DNA of 64,000 nucleotides from Thermoanaerobacter pseudethanolicus ATCC 33223 (GCF_000019085.1 NC_010321.1:1000501-1064500); one strand, 5' to 3'. Positions 43,939 to 54,020 are shown, counted from the first letter of the stretch. Notes: generated by a model not told the origin, from the sequence alone. Made by a program: numbers and translations.

Positions 43939-45729
43939 GTGGAGGTTTTAAAAGATAGAAGCGAAATTGAAGATAAGTATAAATGGCGACTTGAGGATAT
44001 ATATGAAAATGAGAATTTGTGGGAAGAAGACTATAACAAGACAAAAGAGCTTTTAAAAGAAATTGTAAAGTTTAAAGGCAAAATTAACACTTCAAGAAAT
44101 TTATTAGAGGTACTAAAACTTAATGACCAAATTGGGATGACAGCCAGCAAAATTTTTGCCTATGCCCGTATGAGAAGAGACGAAGATAATACTAATCCCA
44201 AATATCAAGCTTTGACTGACAAGGCCATGAGACTCAATATTGAAGTTATGAGTGCTACTTCTTTTATAGCTCCAGAGATTTTATCCATTGATACACAAAA
44301 ATTAATGGAAATGATAGAAGGATTAGAAGAATTAAAGATTTATAAGCAATATCTTGAAGATTTAATCAGGTTTAAACCTCATGTACTTTCATCGGAAGAA
44401 GAAAAAATATTAGCAGAAGCAGAAACATTGGCAGAATCTGTTTCAAATGTATATACTATGTTGAATAATGCTGACATGAGATTCTCCACTATTAAAGATG
44501 AAGAAGGCAAAGAAGTAGAATTAACTCATGGCAATTTTGTACGCTTCATGCAGAGTAAAGACAGAAACGTCAGAAAAGCCGCATTTAACGCCATGTATGA
44601 CACATACAAAAAATTTATAAATACTTTTGCTTCTACAATGGCAGGAAATGTAAAGAAAGATATTTTCTACGCGAAGACACGGAAATATAATTCTTCATTG
44701 GAAGCCTCACTATTTGAAGATAATGTAAGTGTAGAAGTTTACAACAATCTTATAGAGACAGTACATAGTAGACTTGATGTATTACATAGATATGTGAGGC
44801 TTAAAAAGAAACTTTTAGGTTTAGACGAACTTCACATGTATGACTTGTATGTGCCCTTGATACAGGAATATGATAAGAAATTTACATATGAAGAAGCAAT
44901 TAACCTCGTGCTAGAAGGACTACAACCGTTAGGAGATGAATACATAAATTTACTAAGGAAAGGGTTTAATTCCCGTTGGGTAGATGTTTATGAAAACCGA
45001 GGTAAAACTTCTGGAGCTTATTCATGGGGAACTTATGGCACCCATCCTTATGTACTTTTAAACTATCAGGGCAAATTAAATGATGTATTTACAATTGCCC
45101 ATGAAATGGGACATTCTTTGCATACGTATTATTCAAATGCGACACAACCATATGTGTATGCAGGATATAAGATTTTTGTGGCAGAAGTAGCTTCTACTTG
45201 TAATGAGGCTCTACTGATGGATTATCTTTTAAAAAATTCAAAAGACGAAAAAGAAAGACTTTATCTTTTAAATCACTTTTTTGAGGAATTCAGAGGAACA
45301 GTCTATAGGCAGGTTATGTTTGCTGAGTTTGAAAAACTCATACACGAAATGGCAGAAAGAGGAGAACCTCTTACAGCGGAAGTGTTAAACAAAAAATATT
45401 ATGAATTAAATAAGCTCTACTATGGAGATGACATAGTAGTAGATGAAGGAATAAGCTATGAGTGGGCGAGAATCCCACATTTTTATAGAAATTTCTATGT
45501 CTATAAATATGCTACTGGATTTTCTGCGGCAATAGCTATTTCTCAGATGATACTAAATGAGGGGGAAAAAGCTGTAGAAAGATACAAGGAGTTTTTAAAG
45601 AGCGGGAGCTCTGATTATCCTTTAAACCTTTTAAAGAAGGCAGGAGTGGATTTAACTACTCCAAAACCAGTAAACGATGCTTTGGATGTTTTTGAAAAAT
45701 TGCTTGATGAGTTTGAAAAAATGCTATAA
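43939..45729 (+). CDS. pepF: Oligoendopeptidase F
   Basis: About 596 residues, normal for M3B. The zinc motif is HEMGH in TIAHEMGHSLHTYY, with the third ligand Glu about 25 residues later (AEVASTCNEALL). It degrades cytoplasmic oligopeptides. The GTG at 43939 follows CGGGGGGATTAAA, which is a better start than the ATG at 43912 inside sdaAA. Confidence 0.94.
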   Translation: MEVLKDRSEIEDKYKWRLEDIYENENLWEEDYNKTKELLKEIVKFKGKINTSRNLLEVLKLNDQIGMTASKIFAYARMRRDEDNTNPKYQALTDKAMRLNIEVMSATSFIAPEILSIDTQKLMEMIEGLEELKIYKQYLEDLIRFKPHVLSSEEEKILAEAETLAESVSNVYTMLNNADMRFSTIKDEEGKEVELTHGNFVRFMQSKDRNVRKAAFNAMYDTYKKFINTFASTMAGNVKKDIFYAKTRKYNSSLEASLFEDNVSVEVYNNLIETVHSRLDVLHRYVRLKKKLLGLDELHMYDLYVPLIQEYDKKFTYEEAINLVLEGLQPLGDEYINLLRKGFNSRWVDVYENRGKTSGAYSWGTYGTHPYVLLNYQGKLNDVFTIAHEMGHSLHTYYSNATQPYVYAGYKIFVAEVASTCNEALLMDYLLKNSKDEKERLYLLNHFFEEFRGTVYRQVMFAEFEKLIHEMAERGEPLTAEVLNKKYYELNKLYYGDDIVVDEGISYEWARIPHFYRNFYVYKYATGFSAAIAISQMILNEGEKAVERYKEFLKSGSSDYPLNLLKKAGVDLTTPKPVNDALDVFEKLLDEFEKML

Positions 45730-45737
45730 TGAATCAA

Positions 45738-45767
45738 GAGGGCAGTAAAAGAGACTGTCCTTTTTTG
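45738..45767 (+). terminator. Rho-independent terminator
   Basis: GGGCAGT/ACTGTCC with TTTTTTG tail. Confidence 0.8.
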
Positions 45768-45781
45768 TTTTTTAATAATCA

Positions 45782-45844
45782 GTAGAACCAGAATTTGAAG
45801 ACATGTACCTCTTTTATTTTGATAAAGAGCCAGAAGAAGTTTAA
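45782..45844 (+). pseudogene. Tiny C-terminal relic, ABC ATPase-like
   Basis: Twenty codons reading VEPEFEDMYLFYFDKEPEEV then stop, preceded by stops and without a start. The pattern resembles the last residues of ABC-2-type ATPases (..P-x-x-E-D-x-F-L..). Weak evidence because it is so short. Confidence 0.3.
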
Positions 45845-45930
45845 GCTGAAATATTGTTTTACTCATTTTGCTTAACTTTTTCTTTTTAATGATGTATAAT
45901 ATTAAAATAAAAAAGTGTGAGGTGTGAACT

Positions 45931-47001
45931 TTGGATTTTATAACAATTGATTTAAAAGAAAGGTCTTATCCTATTTATTTTGCCTATGATTCTTTTGATA
46001 AATTAGGAGAAATAGTAAAGAAACATGTAAGAAGTAGTAAAACATTTATAATAACTGATTTTAATGTTTATCCTTTGTATTTTGAAAAACTCAATGAAAG
46101 TCTTAAAAAAAGTCGTTTTGATGTGTCATATGAAGTTATTCCTGCAGGGGAAACAAGTAAAACAATGGAAATGGCACAAAGGCTTCTTGAAAAAGCTTAT
46201 GACTATGGACTTTTAAGAGACAGTTCAGTTATAGCTCTTGGAGGAGGCGTTGTAGGAGACATAGCGGGATTTGTCGCAGCAACTTACATGAGGGGAATAG
46301 ACTTTGTGCAAATTCCTACGACTTTGTTGGCGCAGGTTGATAGCAGTGTAGGGGGCAAAGTAGCAGTCAATCTAAAAAAAGGCAAAAACATAATAGGAGC
46401 TTTTCATCAACCTAAAATGGTATATATAGACACCGCCGTTTTAAACACGTTAGATAAAAGAGAAATACTTGGTGGATTAGCTGAAATAATCAAATATGGT
46501 ATTATATGGGATTTTAGTTTATTTGAGTATATTGAAAGCAACATTTATGAAATTTTAGATTTAGAAGAAGATAAATTAAGGCATATAATCAAAAAATCTT
46601 GCGAAATAAAAGGGAAAATCGTATCTCTTGATGAAAAAGAAGAAAACCTGCGTTCAATATTAAATTTTGGCCATACAATAGGACATGCCATTGAAGCTTT
46701 AACAGGTTATGAGAGGTATATTCACGGTGAAGCTGTTGCTATAGGTATGGTATACGCTTGTAAACTTGCATTAAATTTAGGGTATATTGATGAAAAATAT
46801 TTTGAAAGAATTTTTTCTTTAATACAAAGGACAGGATTACCTACAGATTATGAGGATTTGCACAAAGAAGACATCGTAGAGGCTATAAAACTTGATAAAA
46901 AGAGTAGAGAAGCCAAAATAAATTTTGTTCTTCTTCGTGGTTTAGGAAAAGCTGAAGTTACGACTGTTAAAGAGGAAGAAATCTTAAAAGTTTTAAAATA
47001 A
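45931..47001 (+). CDS. aroB: 3-dehydroquinate synthase
   Basis: 356 residues, TTG start behind GAGGTG. NAD and metal motifs GGGVVGDIAGFVAATYMRG and FGHTIGHAIEA, plus KYGIIWD. It is the first gene of an aromatic cluster (aroB, pheA, aroF, tyrA, aroA), second step of the shikimate pathway. A small terminator after it suggests partial separation from pheA. Confidence 0.95.
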   Translation: MDFITIDLKERSYPIYFAYDSFDKLGEIVKKHVRSSKTFIITDFNVYPLYFEKLNESLKKSRFDVSYEVIPAGETSKTMEMAQRLLEKAYDYGLLRDSSVIALGGGVVGDIAGFVAATYMRGIDFVQIPTTLLAQVDSSVGGKVAVNLKKGKNIIGAFHQPKMVYIDTAVLNTLDKREILGGLAEIIKYGIIWDFSLFEYIESNIYEILDLEEDKLRHIIKKSCEIKGKIVSLDEKEENLRSILNFGHTIGHAIEALTGYERYIHGEAVAIGMVYACKLALNLGYIDEKYFERIFSLIQRTGLPTDYEDLHKEDIVEAIKLDKKSREAKINFVLLRGLGKAEVTTVKEEEILKVLK

Positions 47002-47020
47002 GCGGGTAACCGCTTTTTTC
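47001..47020 (+). terminator. Small terminator overlapping the aroB stop
   Basis: AGCGG gtaa CCGCT followed by TTTTTC. The short stem may allow read-through into pheA. Confidence 0.65.
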
Positions 47021-47115
47021 TTTATCTTTTTTAGACTTTATGAAAAATTTACTTGACTCTACTTATGCAAAGTATTAAAATATCACTAATATTATAATTT
47101 GCAAGGGGGTGTTGG

Positions 47116-47940
47116 ATGAAAATTGGCTATTTGGGTCCTAAAGGAACATTTTCTGAAGAAGCTGTTATAAAATACACACAAGGTGTTGAAAACTGTGAAG
47201 TTGTAGAGTTTAACACCATTCCGGAAGTCATAAATTGTATAAGCAATAGCTTATGCGAAGAGGCAGTAATTCCTATTGAAAACTCTATCGAAGGTTCTGT
47301 AAATATTGCCGTAGATATGCTGATAAACGACGCAAATGGGATAATGATAAAAGGAGAGGTGATAATACCTATTTCCCATTGCTTGATTTCGGATGCTCCA
47401 GTTGAATTTAAAGATGTACATTGTATACTTTCTCATCAGCAGGCAATTGCTCAGTGCAGGGAATATATATCTAAAAAATTTCCCAATGCGGAAGTAAAAG
47501 CTACAGACAGTACTGCCCAAGCAGTCTTAGGTGTCAAATCTAAACCCGGAGTAGTGGCGATAGGTCCTGAAAGAGCAGCTGTTATTTACGGCATGAGAAT
47601 AATTGATAGAAACATACAAGATGTGAAAGAAAATTATACGAGATTTTTAATTCTTTCTCAAAAAGATTGGGTTGTCACAGGTAAAGACAAGACCTCAATA
47701 GTATTTTCTGTTCCCAATGTTCCAGGCAGTTTATATAACGCTTTAGGTGTTTTGGCCAACAAAAAAATTAATATGACAAAAATAGAATCTCGACCTTCAA
47801 GGAAAAAACTTGGGGAATATGTTTTTTGGGTGGACATTGAGGGGCATAGAGAAGATGAGATAGTAAAGGATGCCTTAGAGGAGTTAAAAGGTAGAACGGA
47901 TTTTTTAAAAGTATTAGGTTCATATCCTAAATTTAAGTAG
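47116..47940 (+). CDS. pheA: Prephenate dehydratase
   Basis: 274 residues, monofunctional form (no chorismate mutase domain). Start GYLGPKGTFSEEA, catalytic ENYTRFLIL, then a C-terminal ACT domain (about 190-270, GSLYNALGVLANKKINM) for phenylalanine feedback, with ESRPSR. It makes phenylpyruvate. The next gene starts 24 nt later. Confidence 0.95.
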   Translation: MKIGYLGPKGTFSEEAVIKYTQGVENCEVVEFNTIPEVINCISNSLCEEAVIPIENSIEGSVNIAVDMLINDANGIMIKGEVIIPISHCLISDAPVEFKDVHCILSHQQAIAQCREYISKKFPNAEVKATDSTAQAVLGVKSKPGVVAIGPERAAVIYGMRIIDRNIQDVKENYTRFLILSQKDWVVTGKDKTSIVFSVPNVPGSLYNALGVLANKKINMTKIESRPSRKKLGEYVFWVDIEGHREDEIVKDALEELKGRTDFLKVLGSYPKFK

Positions 47941-47964
47941 AACGGTAGAATGGAGGAATTGAAA

Positions 47965-48981
47965 ATGGTAATTGTTATGAATATTGATGCCACTGATAAG
48001 CAAATCTCTGATATTACAAATCTTTTAACATCTCTCGGTTTAGGTTACCACATTTCAAAAGGTGAAGAAAAAATAGTCATAGGTGTTATAGGTGATAAGA
48101 AAAAATTAGAAGGTAAGGCTATAGAAATGATGGAGGGAGTAGAAAAAGTCATTCCTATTGTGGAGCCTTACAAACTCGCCAGCAGAATTTTCAAACCAGA
48201 GCCTACCATCGTGGAAGTAGAGGATGTAAAAATAGGTGGAAACAACATAGTTATAATGGCAGGACCTTGTGCAGTAGAAAGCAGAGAACAACTTTTTGAA
48301 AGTGCTATGGCGGTTAAAAAAGCGGGAGCTCAATTTTTAAGAGGAGGGGCATTTAAACCGAGAACATCTCCTTATTCTTTCCAAGGTCTTGAAGAAGAGG
48401 GTTTAAAGATGCTTAAGGAAGCAAAAGAACTCATTGGACTTAAGATTGTGACAGAGGTCATGGATGTACATTCAGTTGAACTAGTGGCACAATACGCGGA
48501 TGTTCTACAGATAGGTGCGAGAAATATGCAGAATTTCCCATTGCTTAAAGCAGTGGGTAGAATTAACAAGCCTGTTTTATTGAAGAGGGGACTTGCTGCA
48601 ACATTAGAAGAGTGGTTAAGTGCTGCTGAGTATATTTTAAGTGAAGGCAACAAAGACGTTATCCTCTGTGAAAGAGGAATAAGGACTTTTGAAACTTATA
48701 CGCGAAATACTTTAGATTTAAGTGCAGTTCCAGCTATAAAAAAATTGAGTCATTTGCCTATAGTTGTTGACCCCAGTCACGGCACTGGGAAATGGCACCT
48801 TGTAGCTCCTATGGCTAAAGCTGCTATAGCAGCAGGAGCTGATGGACTCATTATTGAGGTACATCCAGACCCCAAAAATGCCTTATCCGATGGGGCTCAA
48901 TCCCTTACCCCAGAAAATTTTGAAGCCTTATGTCAAGATATAAAAGTTATCGCTAAAGCGGTAGGACGGGATTTTTCATGA
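47965..48981 (+). CDS. aroF: 3-deoxy-7-phosphoheptulonate (DAHP) synthase
   Basis: About 338 residues: an N-terminal ferredoxin-like regulatory domain of about 65 residues, then the TIM barrel with [22 protein letters not shown] and [10 protein letters not shown]. This is the Thermotoga-like type feedback-regulated through the N-domain. The start at 47965 follows TGGAGG; an upstream in-frame codon at 47950 overlaps it. It catalyses the first shikimate step and overlaps tyrA by 4 nt. Confidence 0.94.
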   Translation: MVIVMNIDATDKQISDITNLLTSLGLGYHISKGEEKIVIGVIGDKKKLEGKAIEMMEGVEKVIPIVEPYKLASRIFKPEPTIVEVEDVKIGGNNIVIMAGPCAVESREQLFESAMAVKKAGAQFLRGGAFKPRTSPYSFQGLEEEGLKMLKEAKELIGLKIVTEVMDVHSVELVAQYADVLQIGARNMQNFPLLKAVGRINKPVLLKRGLAATLEEWLSAAEYILSEGNKDVILCERGIRTFETYTRNTLDLSAVPAIKKLSHLPIVVDPSHGTGKWHLVAPMAKAAIAAGADGLIIEVHPDPKNALSDGAQSLTPENFEALCQDIKVIAKAVGRDFS

Positions 48982-49820
48982 TAAAAAAAGCGGTTATTGT
49001 AGGATTGGGTCTTATAGGGGGATCAATGGCAAAAGCATTAAAAAAATACACAGATATAGACATTATTGGTGTTGATATAAATAGAGACAGTTTACAAAAA
49101 GCATTAGAAGAAGGAGTAATTTCTTACGGCGTGACAGACATCGATTTTCAAGTAGATGCTGATATAGTTTTTATATGTACACCTGTTGGAAAAGTCGTTG
49201 AAAGCGTAAAAAATATAATTCATTATTTAAAAAGAGGCTGTATTGTAACTGACGTTGGAAGTACAAAAAAAGTCATAATGGAAGAAGTACAAAAATTTTT
49301 ACCCGATGAAATTTTTTTCATCGGGGGCCATCCCATGGCTGGCACAGAAAAAGCAGGTTATGACAACGCTGATGCAGATTTATTTGTCAATTCAAATTAT
49401 TTGTTGACACCTTTTGATACTACAAATGATGAGGTTTTGGATCTGTTTATAAAAGAAGTAATAATAAAAATAGGTGCAAAACCGATGATAATGGATTATA
49501 ATAAACACGACACTATTGTGGGAGTTATAAGCCATGTACCTCATATCATTTCTGCTATACTGACGAATTTTGCTTATAACAAATGTAATGAAGCCTTTAA
49601 ATACGCAGCTGGTGGTTTTAAAGATACTACGCGAATTGCATTATCTCAAACTGAGATATGGAAAGATATAATTTGCACAAACAGGGAAATTATTTTAGAT
49701 TTATTAAAAAATTATAAAGAAGTCTTGACTGACTTTATTAGTTATTTAGAAAATGATGATATTGAGAGTATACAAAAATTTCTTGAAGATGCGAGAAAAT
49801 ATCGAAACACTATAACTTGA
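48978..49820 (+). CDS. tyrA: Prephenate dehydrogenase
   Basis: 280 residues. NAD site [13 protein letters not shown], prephenate-binding [16 protein letters not shown] and SHVPHIISA. It lacks a C-terminal ACT domain. The ATGA overlap with aroF shows coupling. It makes 4-hydroxyphenylpyruvate for tyrosine. Confidence 0.95.
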   Translation: MIKKAVIVGLGLIGGSMAKALKKYTDIDIIGVDINRDSLQKALEEGVISYGVTDIDFQVDADIVFICTPVGKVVESVKNIIHYLKRGCIVTDVGSTKKVIMEEVQKFLPDEIFFIGGHPMAGTEKAGYDNADADLFVNSNYLLTPFDTTNDEVLDLFIKEVIIKIGAKPMIMDYNKHDTIVGVISHVPHIISAILTNFAYNKCNEAFKYAAGGFKDTTRIALSQTEIWKDIICTNREIILDLLKNYKEVLTDFISYLENDDIESIQKFLEDARKYRNTIT

Positions 49821-49829
49821 GGTGTTGTT

Positions 49830-51101
49830 ATGGATATTGAAGTAAAGAAGAAAAGATTTTTAAAAGGTGTTATCTCTGTCCCAGGAGATAAGTCAATATC
49901 TCATAGAGCTGTAATGATTGGGTCAATTGCAGAAGGAATTACAGAGATTGAAAATTTTCTTTTAGGAGAAGATTGTATATCTACTATTAACTGTATGAAA
50001 AATTTGGGTGTTGACATTGAATTAAAAGGCACAAATGTTAAAGTTCAAGGAAAAGGACTTTATCTAAATAAAAGTGAAAAAATTCTTGATGTAGGAAATT
50101 CGGGTACTACTATTCGGCTTTTGATGGGTATTCTCGCTGGTCAAAAATTTGAGACAACGCTTACAGGCGATGATTCTATAAAGAGACGCCCTATGGGAAG
50201 AGTGATAACTCCTCTTAGTATGATGGGAGCGAAAATAGAAGCAAGAGAAGGAAATTTTGCACCTCTTACGGTTTTTGGAAACAAACTTAAAGGCATATAT
50301 TACAAAATGCCAATTGCCAGTGCACAGGTTAAGTCCAGTATAATGTTGGCAAGCCTTTACGCCGATGATAAAACGACTATTGAAGAGCCCTACCCTTCAA
50401 GAAATCACACGGAACTCATGTTTAGTTCTTTTGGTGCTAAAGTGGAGGTAAATGGCACAAAAATAACTTGTTACCCTGGCTACAAATTACAAGGGCAGAA
50501 AGTTATTGTACCAGGGGATATATCGTCAGCAGCATATTTTATTGTTGCTGCAACTCTCGTTCCAAATTCGGAGGTTACTATAAAAAATGTAAATGTAAAT
50601 CCTACAAGAACCGGTATTATTGATGTGATAAAAGAGATGGGAGGAGACATTGTCTTAACAAATGAAAGAACTATAAACAATGAAAAAGTAGCGGATATAA
50701 CAGTTAAGACTTCAAGGCTAAAAGGAATTGAAATTGGAGGAAGTCTTATTCCAAGGCTTATTGATGAAATTCCAGTAATAGCAGTTGCAGCAGTCTTCGC
50801 AGAAGGGAAAACAGTGATAAAAGATGCCGAGGAGTTAAAAGTAAAAGAAAGCAATAGAATAAATACAATCACTTCAGAATTAAAGAAAATGGGAGCTAAA
50901 ATTTTTGAAACAGAAGATGGGATGATTATAGAAGGCACGGGATTTTTGAAAGGGAATACAGTGGAAAGTTACAATGACCACAGGATTGCCATGTCTTTAT
51001 GGGTTGCTGGACTTATGGCAGAAGGAGAAACTAAGATAAAAAATGCTGAATGTGTAAATATTTCGTATCCGGATTTTTATAAAACCTTTGATATGCTTTA
51101 A
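49830..51101 (+). CDS. aroA: 5-enolpyruvylshikimate-3-phosphate synthase
   Basis: 423 residues. [27 protein letters not shown] and [16 protein letters not shown]-like motifs cover both domains. Ala follows the [16 protein letters not shown] motif, as in glyphosate-sensitive or class II forms; the class is uncertain by eye. Last gene of the aromatic operon. Confidence 0.95.
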   Translation: MDIEVKKKRFLKGVISVPGDKSISHRAVMIGSIAEGITEIENFLLGEDCISTINCMKNLGVDIELKGTNVKVQGKGLYLNKSEKILDVGNSGTTIRLLMGILAGQKFETTLTGDDSIKRRPMGRVITPLSMMGAKIEAREGNFAPLTVFGNKLKGIYYKMPIASAQVKSSIMLASLYADDKTTIEEPYPSRNHTELMFSSFGAKVEVNGTKITCYPGYKLQGQKVIVPGDISSAAYFIVAATLVPNSEVTIKNVNVNPTRTGIIDVIKEMGGDIVLTNERTINNEKVADITVKTSRLKGIEIGGSLIPRLIDEIPVIAVAAVFAEGKTVIKDAEELKVKESNRINTITSELKKMGAKIFETEDGMIIEGTGFLKGNTVESYNDHRIAMSLWVAGLMAEGETKIKNAECVNISYPDFYKTFDML

Positions 51102-51243
51102 TATCATTGGTGATGAATAATCAAAAAATGTAAGTTTTACAAAAAAAAGCAGAAGGATGTTATTTTTTTGTCAAACTTTGCTCTTGAAATCCTATATATT
51201 GTGTGTTATTATAATAATACAACAATATATAGAGGTGATTAAA

Positions 51244-51402
51244 ATGAAAAACCAAGTGGCAGAGGATAAAAAACAGCTAAAAGAAAATAAAGCTGATCAA
51301 AATAATGTAAATGTGTTTGCATGTCCGGATTGCGGTGCTAAATTGGTTCATGAAGGAGGATGTGTTTTTTGTCCTTTCTGTGGCTATAGTGAGTGCCAGT
51401 AA
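51244..51402 (+). CDS. Free-standing zinc-ribbon protein (NrdJ tail-like)
   Basis: 52 residues from the ATG at 51244 behind TAGAGGTGATT. A Lys/Gln/Asn-rich lead is followed by CPDCGAKLVHEGGCVFCPFCGYSEC, here given as motif parts: CPDCG, GGCVFCPFCGYS. The pattern matches the C-terminal Cys tail of B12-dependent ribonucleotide reductases (class II), which rereduces the active site. Here it is separate, with no reductase beside it. It may be a split tail or an unrelated zinc ribbon. Confidence 0.7.
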   Translation: MKNQVAEDKKQLKENKADQNNVNVFACPDCGAKLVHEGGCVFCPFCGYSECQ

Positions 51403-51467
51403 GTACCTATCTTTCCACCAGTTTAATATGGACACAAATTAGATATCCGGTTATAATTTAGTTAAAA

Positions 51468-51575
51468 ATATGCCGAATCCCCGATAAGGGGTACGGGGGA
51501 ACTAAATTGGGGTGAATCCACTTTCGTGGTAGGGTGGCCCTCACCCGAACCCGTCAACTAACCTCGGAGGCGAAA
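51468..51575 (+). promoter_or_regulatory. c-di-AMP riboswitch (ydaO/yuaA type)
   Basis: The conserved pieces appear in order: GCCGAATCC, then GGTACGGGGGAAC, TTGGGGTGAATCC, a variable hairpin, then CCGAACCCGTCAACTAACCTCGGAGGCGAAAG-like closing sequence. The last part runs into the ribosome site AAAGGGGG of the next gene. In Firmicutes this class switches off wall hydrolase and potassium genes when c-di-AMP is high. The downstream gene is a LysM/SleB hydrolase, which fits. Confidence 0.88.
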
Positions 51576-51586
51576 GGGGGAACAAC

Positions 51587-52390
51587 ATGTTTAATATTCA
51601 CATCAAGGTCAAACCTCTCATCGCATCAGTTATAGGCGGATTGTTTATTTTCCAATCAATATTTGCCGCAACTTACACAGTTAAACCCGGCGATACCTTA
51701 TGGGGTATAAGCCAAAAATATGGAACTACCTATACTAAGTTGATGTCTTTAAACGGCCTTCAAAGTACCGTAATATACCCAGGACAAGTTTTACAAGTGC
51801 CGGGAAGTGATAACACATATGTTGTCCAAAAAGGTGACAGCTTGTACTTAATTGCTTTAAAATACGGCATTACTGTTGATATGCTCAAATCTGTAAACGG
51901 ATACAAAAGCGACATAATATATCCTGGACAAGTCTTTATTATACCCAGTGCTACTTCTTCTAATAGGACATATCAGGATGTCAGCAGAGGTTCTATTGAA
52001 AGGGGTGTAATCCCCTACACAAAAGAGGAATTTGACCTCCTTGCGCGACTTGTTACCGCGGAAGCAGATGGAGAACCATACCAGGCTAAAGTAGCAGTTG
52101 CGGCCGTAGTAATAAACAGAGTTAAAAGTGGTATTTTCCCTAATACTATAAAAGACGTGATATATCAAGTCGATGCATACGGAAATTACCAATTTACTCC
52201 TGTGTTAAATGGGTGGATAAATAGACCTGCCTCAGCTGATGCTATAAGTGCGGCAAGAGATGCGTTGAGTGGTGTTGACCCAACAAACGGAGCGTTATAT
52301 TATTTTGACCAGAGTTCTACAAATGCGTGGCTGTGGTCACTTCCTATAGCGGCAAGAATAGGAAATATGGTTTTCTGTTACGGCAGGTAA
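51587..52390 (+). CDS. LysM-containing cell wall hydrolase (SleB type)
   Basis: 267 residues: a signal peptide (about 1-28), two LysM repeats ([17 protein letters not shown] and [17 protein letters not shown]), then a hydrolase-2/SleB domain (about 140-267) with catalytic Glu near [19 protein letters not shown]. It acts on peptidoglycan, in spore germination or wall turnover. It is under the c-di-AMP riboswitch. Confidence 0.93.
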   Translation: MFNIHIKVKPLIASVIGGLFIFQSIFAATYTVKPGDTLWGISQKYGTTYTKLMSLNGLQSTVIYPGQVLQVPGSDNTYVVQKGDSLYLIALKYGITVDMLKSVNGYKSDIIYPGQVFIIPSATSSNRTYQDVSRGSIERGVIPYTKEEFDLLARLVTAEADGEPYQAKVAVAAVVINRVKSGIFPNTIKDVIYQVDAYGNYQFTPVLNGWINRPASADAISAARDALSGVDPTNGALYYFDQSSTNAWLWSLPIAARIGNMVFCYGR

Positions 52391-52407
52391 AACTTCCGAT
52401 GAGAGGG

Positions 52408-52442
52408 TCAAAAACGGGTACAACTTAAGTACCCGTTTTTGA
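52408..52442. terminator. Terminator between convergent genes
   Basis: A perfect 14-bp stem TCAAAAACGGGTAC/GTACCCGTTTTTGA serves both strands. Confidence 0.85.
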
Positions 52443-52443
52443 C

Positions 52444-53004
52444 TTAGAAAAACAATTTATACAAAGTAGAAAGACCAAAGGCGATGAATATGAAAGAAGA
52501 TAGATATTTTAAATATTTTGAAGGGATTCTTTTATTAAAATAAATGCCCACAATTATCCCTAATACATCTGCTAAAAATATTCCCAGAGTAGTACCTATT
52601 AATATGTACAGAGGACTGTTATATGATGCAGTCAAAGCTATAGCAGCCAATTGCGTTTTGTCTCCAAATTCTGATAGTACATATGTACTTATAATAGTTG
52701 CAACAGGACCGTATTTTGAATTTTTTATTTTTTCCTGTTTTGTTTCTTCCTCTATTAAAGTTGAAATTCCAAAAAACAAAAATAATAAAGCAGCTGAAAA
52801 TTTTATATAAAAAATGGGAATGTATTCGGTGATATACGAACCAAATATCACAGCAATACCATTGTTTATTAAGGCTGCGATAAATATACTTATAAGAACA
52901 GTCCTTACTTTAAAAAGAGTAGCAAAGGCCATTGACATGAGCTGTGACTTATCTCCCATCTCAGAAGTAAAGATAAGGACAAATGATGTGACAAGTGCCT
53001 CCAT
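52444..53004 (-). CDS. GDT1/TMEM165-family Mn2+ exporter (UPF0016)
   Basis: 186 residues, six helices in two repeats. Each repeat has the family motif: SEMGDKSQLMSMAFAT near the N-terminus and SEFGDKTQLAAIALTA in the second half. Bacterial members export manganese. A yybP-ykoY manganese riboswitch lies in its leader, which supports this role. GGGGAGG precedes the ATG. Confidence 0.93.
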   Translation of the reverse strand: MEALVTSFVLIFTSEMGDKSQLMSMAFATLFKVRTVLISIFIAALINNGIAVIFGSYITEYIPIFYIKFSAALLFLFFGISTLIEEETKQEKIKNSKYGPVATIISTYVLSEFGDKTQLAAIALTASYNSPLYILIGTTLGIFLADVLGIIVGIYFNKRIPSKYLKYLSSFIFIAFGLSTLYKLFF

Positions 53005-53049
53005 TTTATTGCCTCCCCAACTATTATATTTGCTCTATAAATAAATTAG

Positions 53050-53167
53050 GACCTTTACATAATATGTAAAACATATTATGTAAAGGTCTCGTTCTTTAAG
53101 GTAAAGCCAGGGTTTCCCGATATGTTGACTTTACCACATATAAGCTATGCGAACTACTCCCCTTTAC
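53050..53167 (-). promoter_or_regulatory. yybP-ykoY manganese riboswitch with switching hairpin
   Basis: On the minus strand, AAAGGGGAGTAG (near 53167-53155) opens the aptamer. The inner loops GTCAACATAT and GGCTTTACC follow, and CGAGACCTTTAC (53091-53080) closes it. The closing strand also belongs to a perfect 18-bp stem at 53050-53067/53071-53088, so aptamer and hairpin exclude each other. The controlled gene is the GDT1-type Mn exporter. The tail after the stem is only moderately T-rich. The rest of 53168-53439 shows no gene. Confidence 0.88.
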
Positions 53168-53439
53168 TCAATATATTGTAAAAAATTTATCATAAAATGT
53201 CAACTTATTTGATTGTAACATGTCTGTCAAAATTTTGAAGGTTGCTGAGTTTTTGCATAGTTATATTTTTAGACTAAAATTTTACACACATTATTGTAAC
53301 CTTTTTAAAAAAGTGCTATTTTAAAATTGTGAGATATTTAGGAGGCGATTGTATGTACTTAGTAAACTATACTTCTGATGACTTAGAATGCTATTATTTC
53401 TAATGGAGCAATAATAAAGGGAGAATGCTATATTAGGAA

Positions 53440-53868
53440 TTATTGTAATATCAATATAAAAACTATTTCAAGAAGATAAACTAAACCTTTATCAGGATAT
53501 CCTAAAAAAATAATGTTTTCCTCTTTTACTCCTAAGTATTTTAAGGTAGAGAGAGTTTCTTTTTGTCTATCGTATCCAAGACGCAAAAAATCATGAGGGG
53601 TTGGAAAAGGAATGTCATAATTTTCAATAACTGCCCTTTTAAAGGAATCTCCATTAGTTATTATTACGACTTTTACTTCACCACCATATCTCATAGTGTC
53701 TTGAATAAGGCCAGCTGAAGCCAATGTTTCATCATCAGGGTGAGGTGCAAAGACTAATACTCTTTGATAAATTTGAGGAGTTGGATAAAGTTTTTTAACA
53801 GGAGTTTTGCACAAAGGCTATAAAAGTATTAAAGTAATTATTGCAATGTATTTCATTTTTTTATTCAT
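53440..53868 (-). pseudogene. PIG-L deacetylase, broken at both ends
   Basis: Reading back from an ATG at 53868, a lipoprotein-like signal (MNKKMKYIAIITLILL) is followed by an in-frame TAG, then PLCKTPVKKLYPTP. A PIG-L core follows, with the zinc motif FAPHPDDETLA and FLGYPDKGL. After that the homology derails and stops, about 100 residues short of a normal domain. It looks like a recently inactivated secreted N-acetylglucosamine deacetylase-like gene. Confidence 0.8.
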
Positions 53869-53956
53869 TATAAGGCACCTTCCTTGTATATTTGTAGTCT
53901 CAAAATTTATTATTTACATTTTTCAAATTATTATGGTATAATAATTACAAGAAAAT

Positions 53957-54007
53957 GTTCGGATATCGAACTAATTTTTTAGATAATTAGTTCAGATAAT
54001 GAACTAA
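53957..54007 (+). promoter_or_regulatory. Two palindromic operators before the ROK regulator
   Basis: GTTCG-gatat-CGAAC (53957-53971) and TTAGTTCA-gataa-TGAACTAA (53987-54007) are both perfect inverted repeats with 5-bp centres and a shared GTTC/GAAC core. They lie directly before the ribosome site of the ROK gene, as expected for autoregulation of the regulator-nagB operon. Confidence 0.7.
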
Positions 54008-54020
54008 TGGAGGCGAGATA

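Noticed and set aside
53354-53404. Sixteen-codon ORF with a GGAGG site after the Mn riboswitch region
   Set aside because: Too short and without a partner gene; the ribosome-site match may be chance or a remnant.
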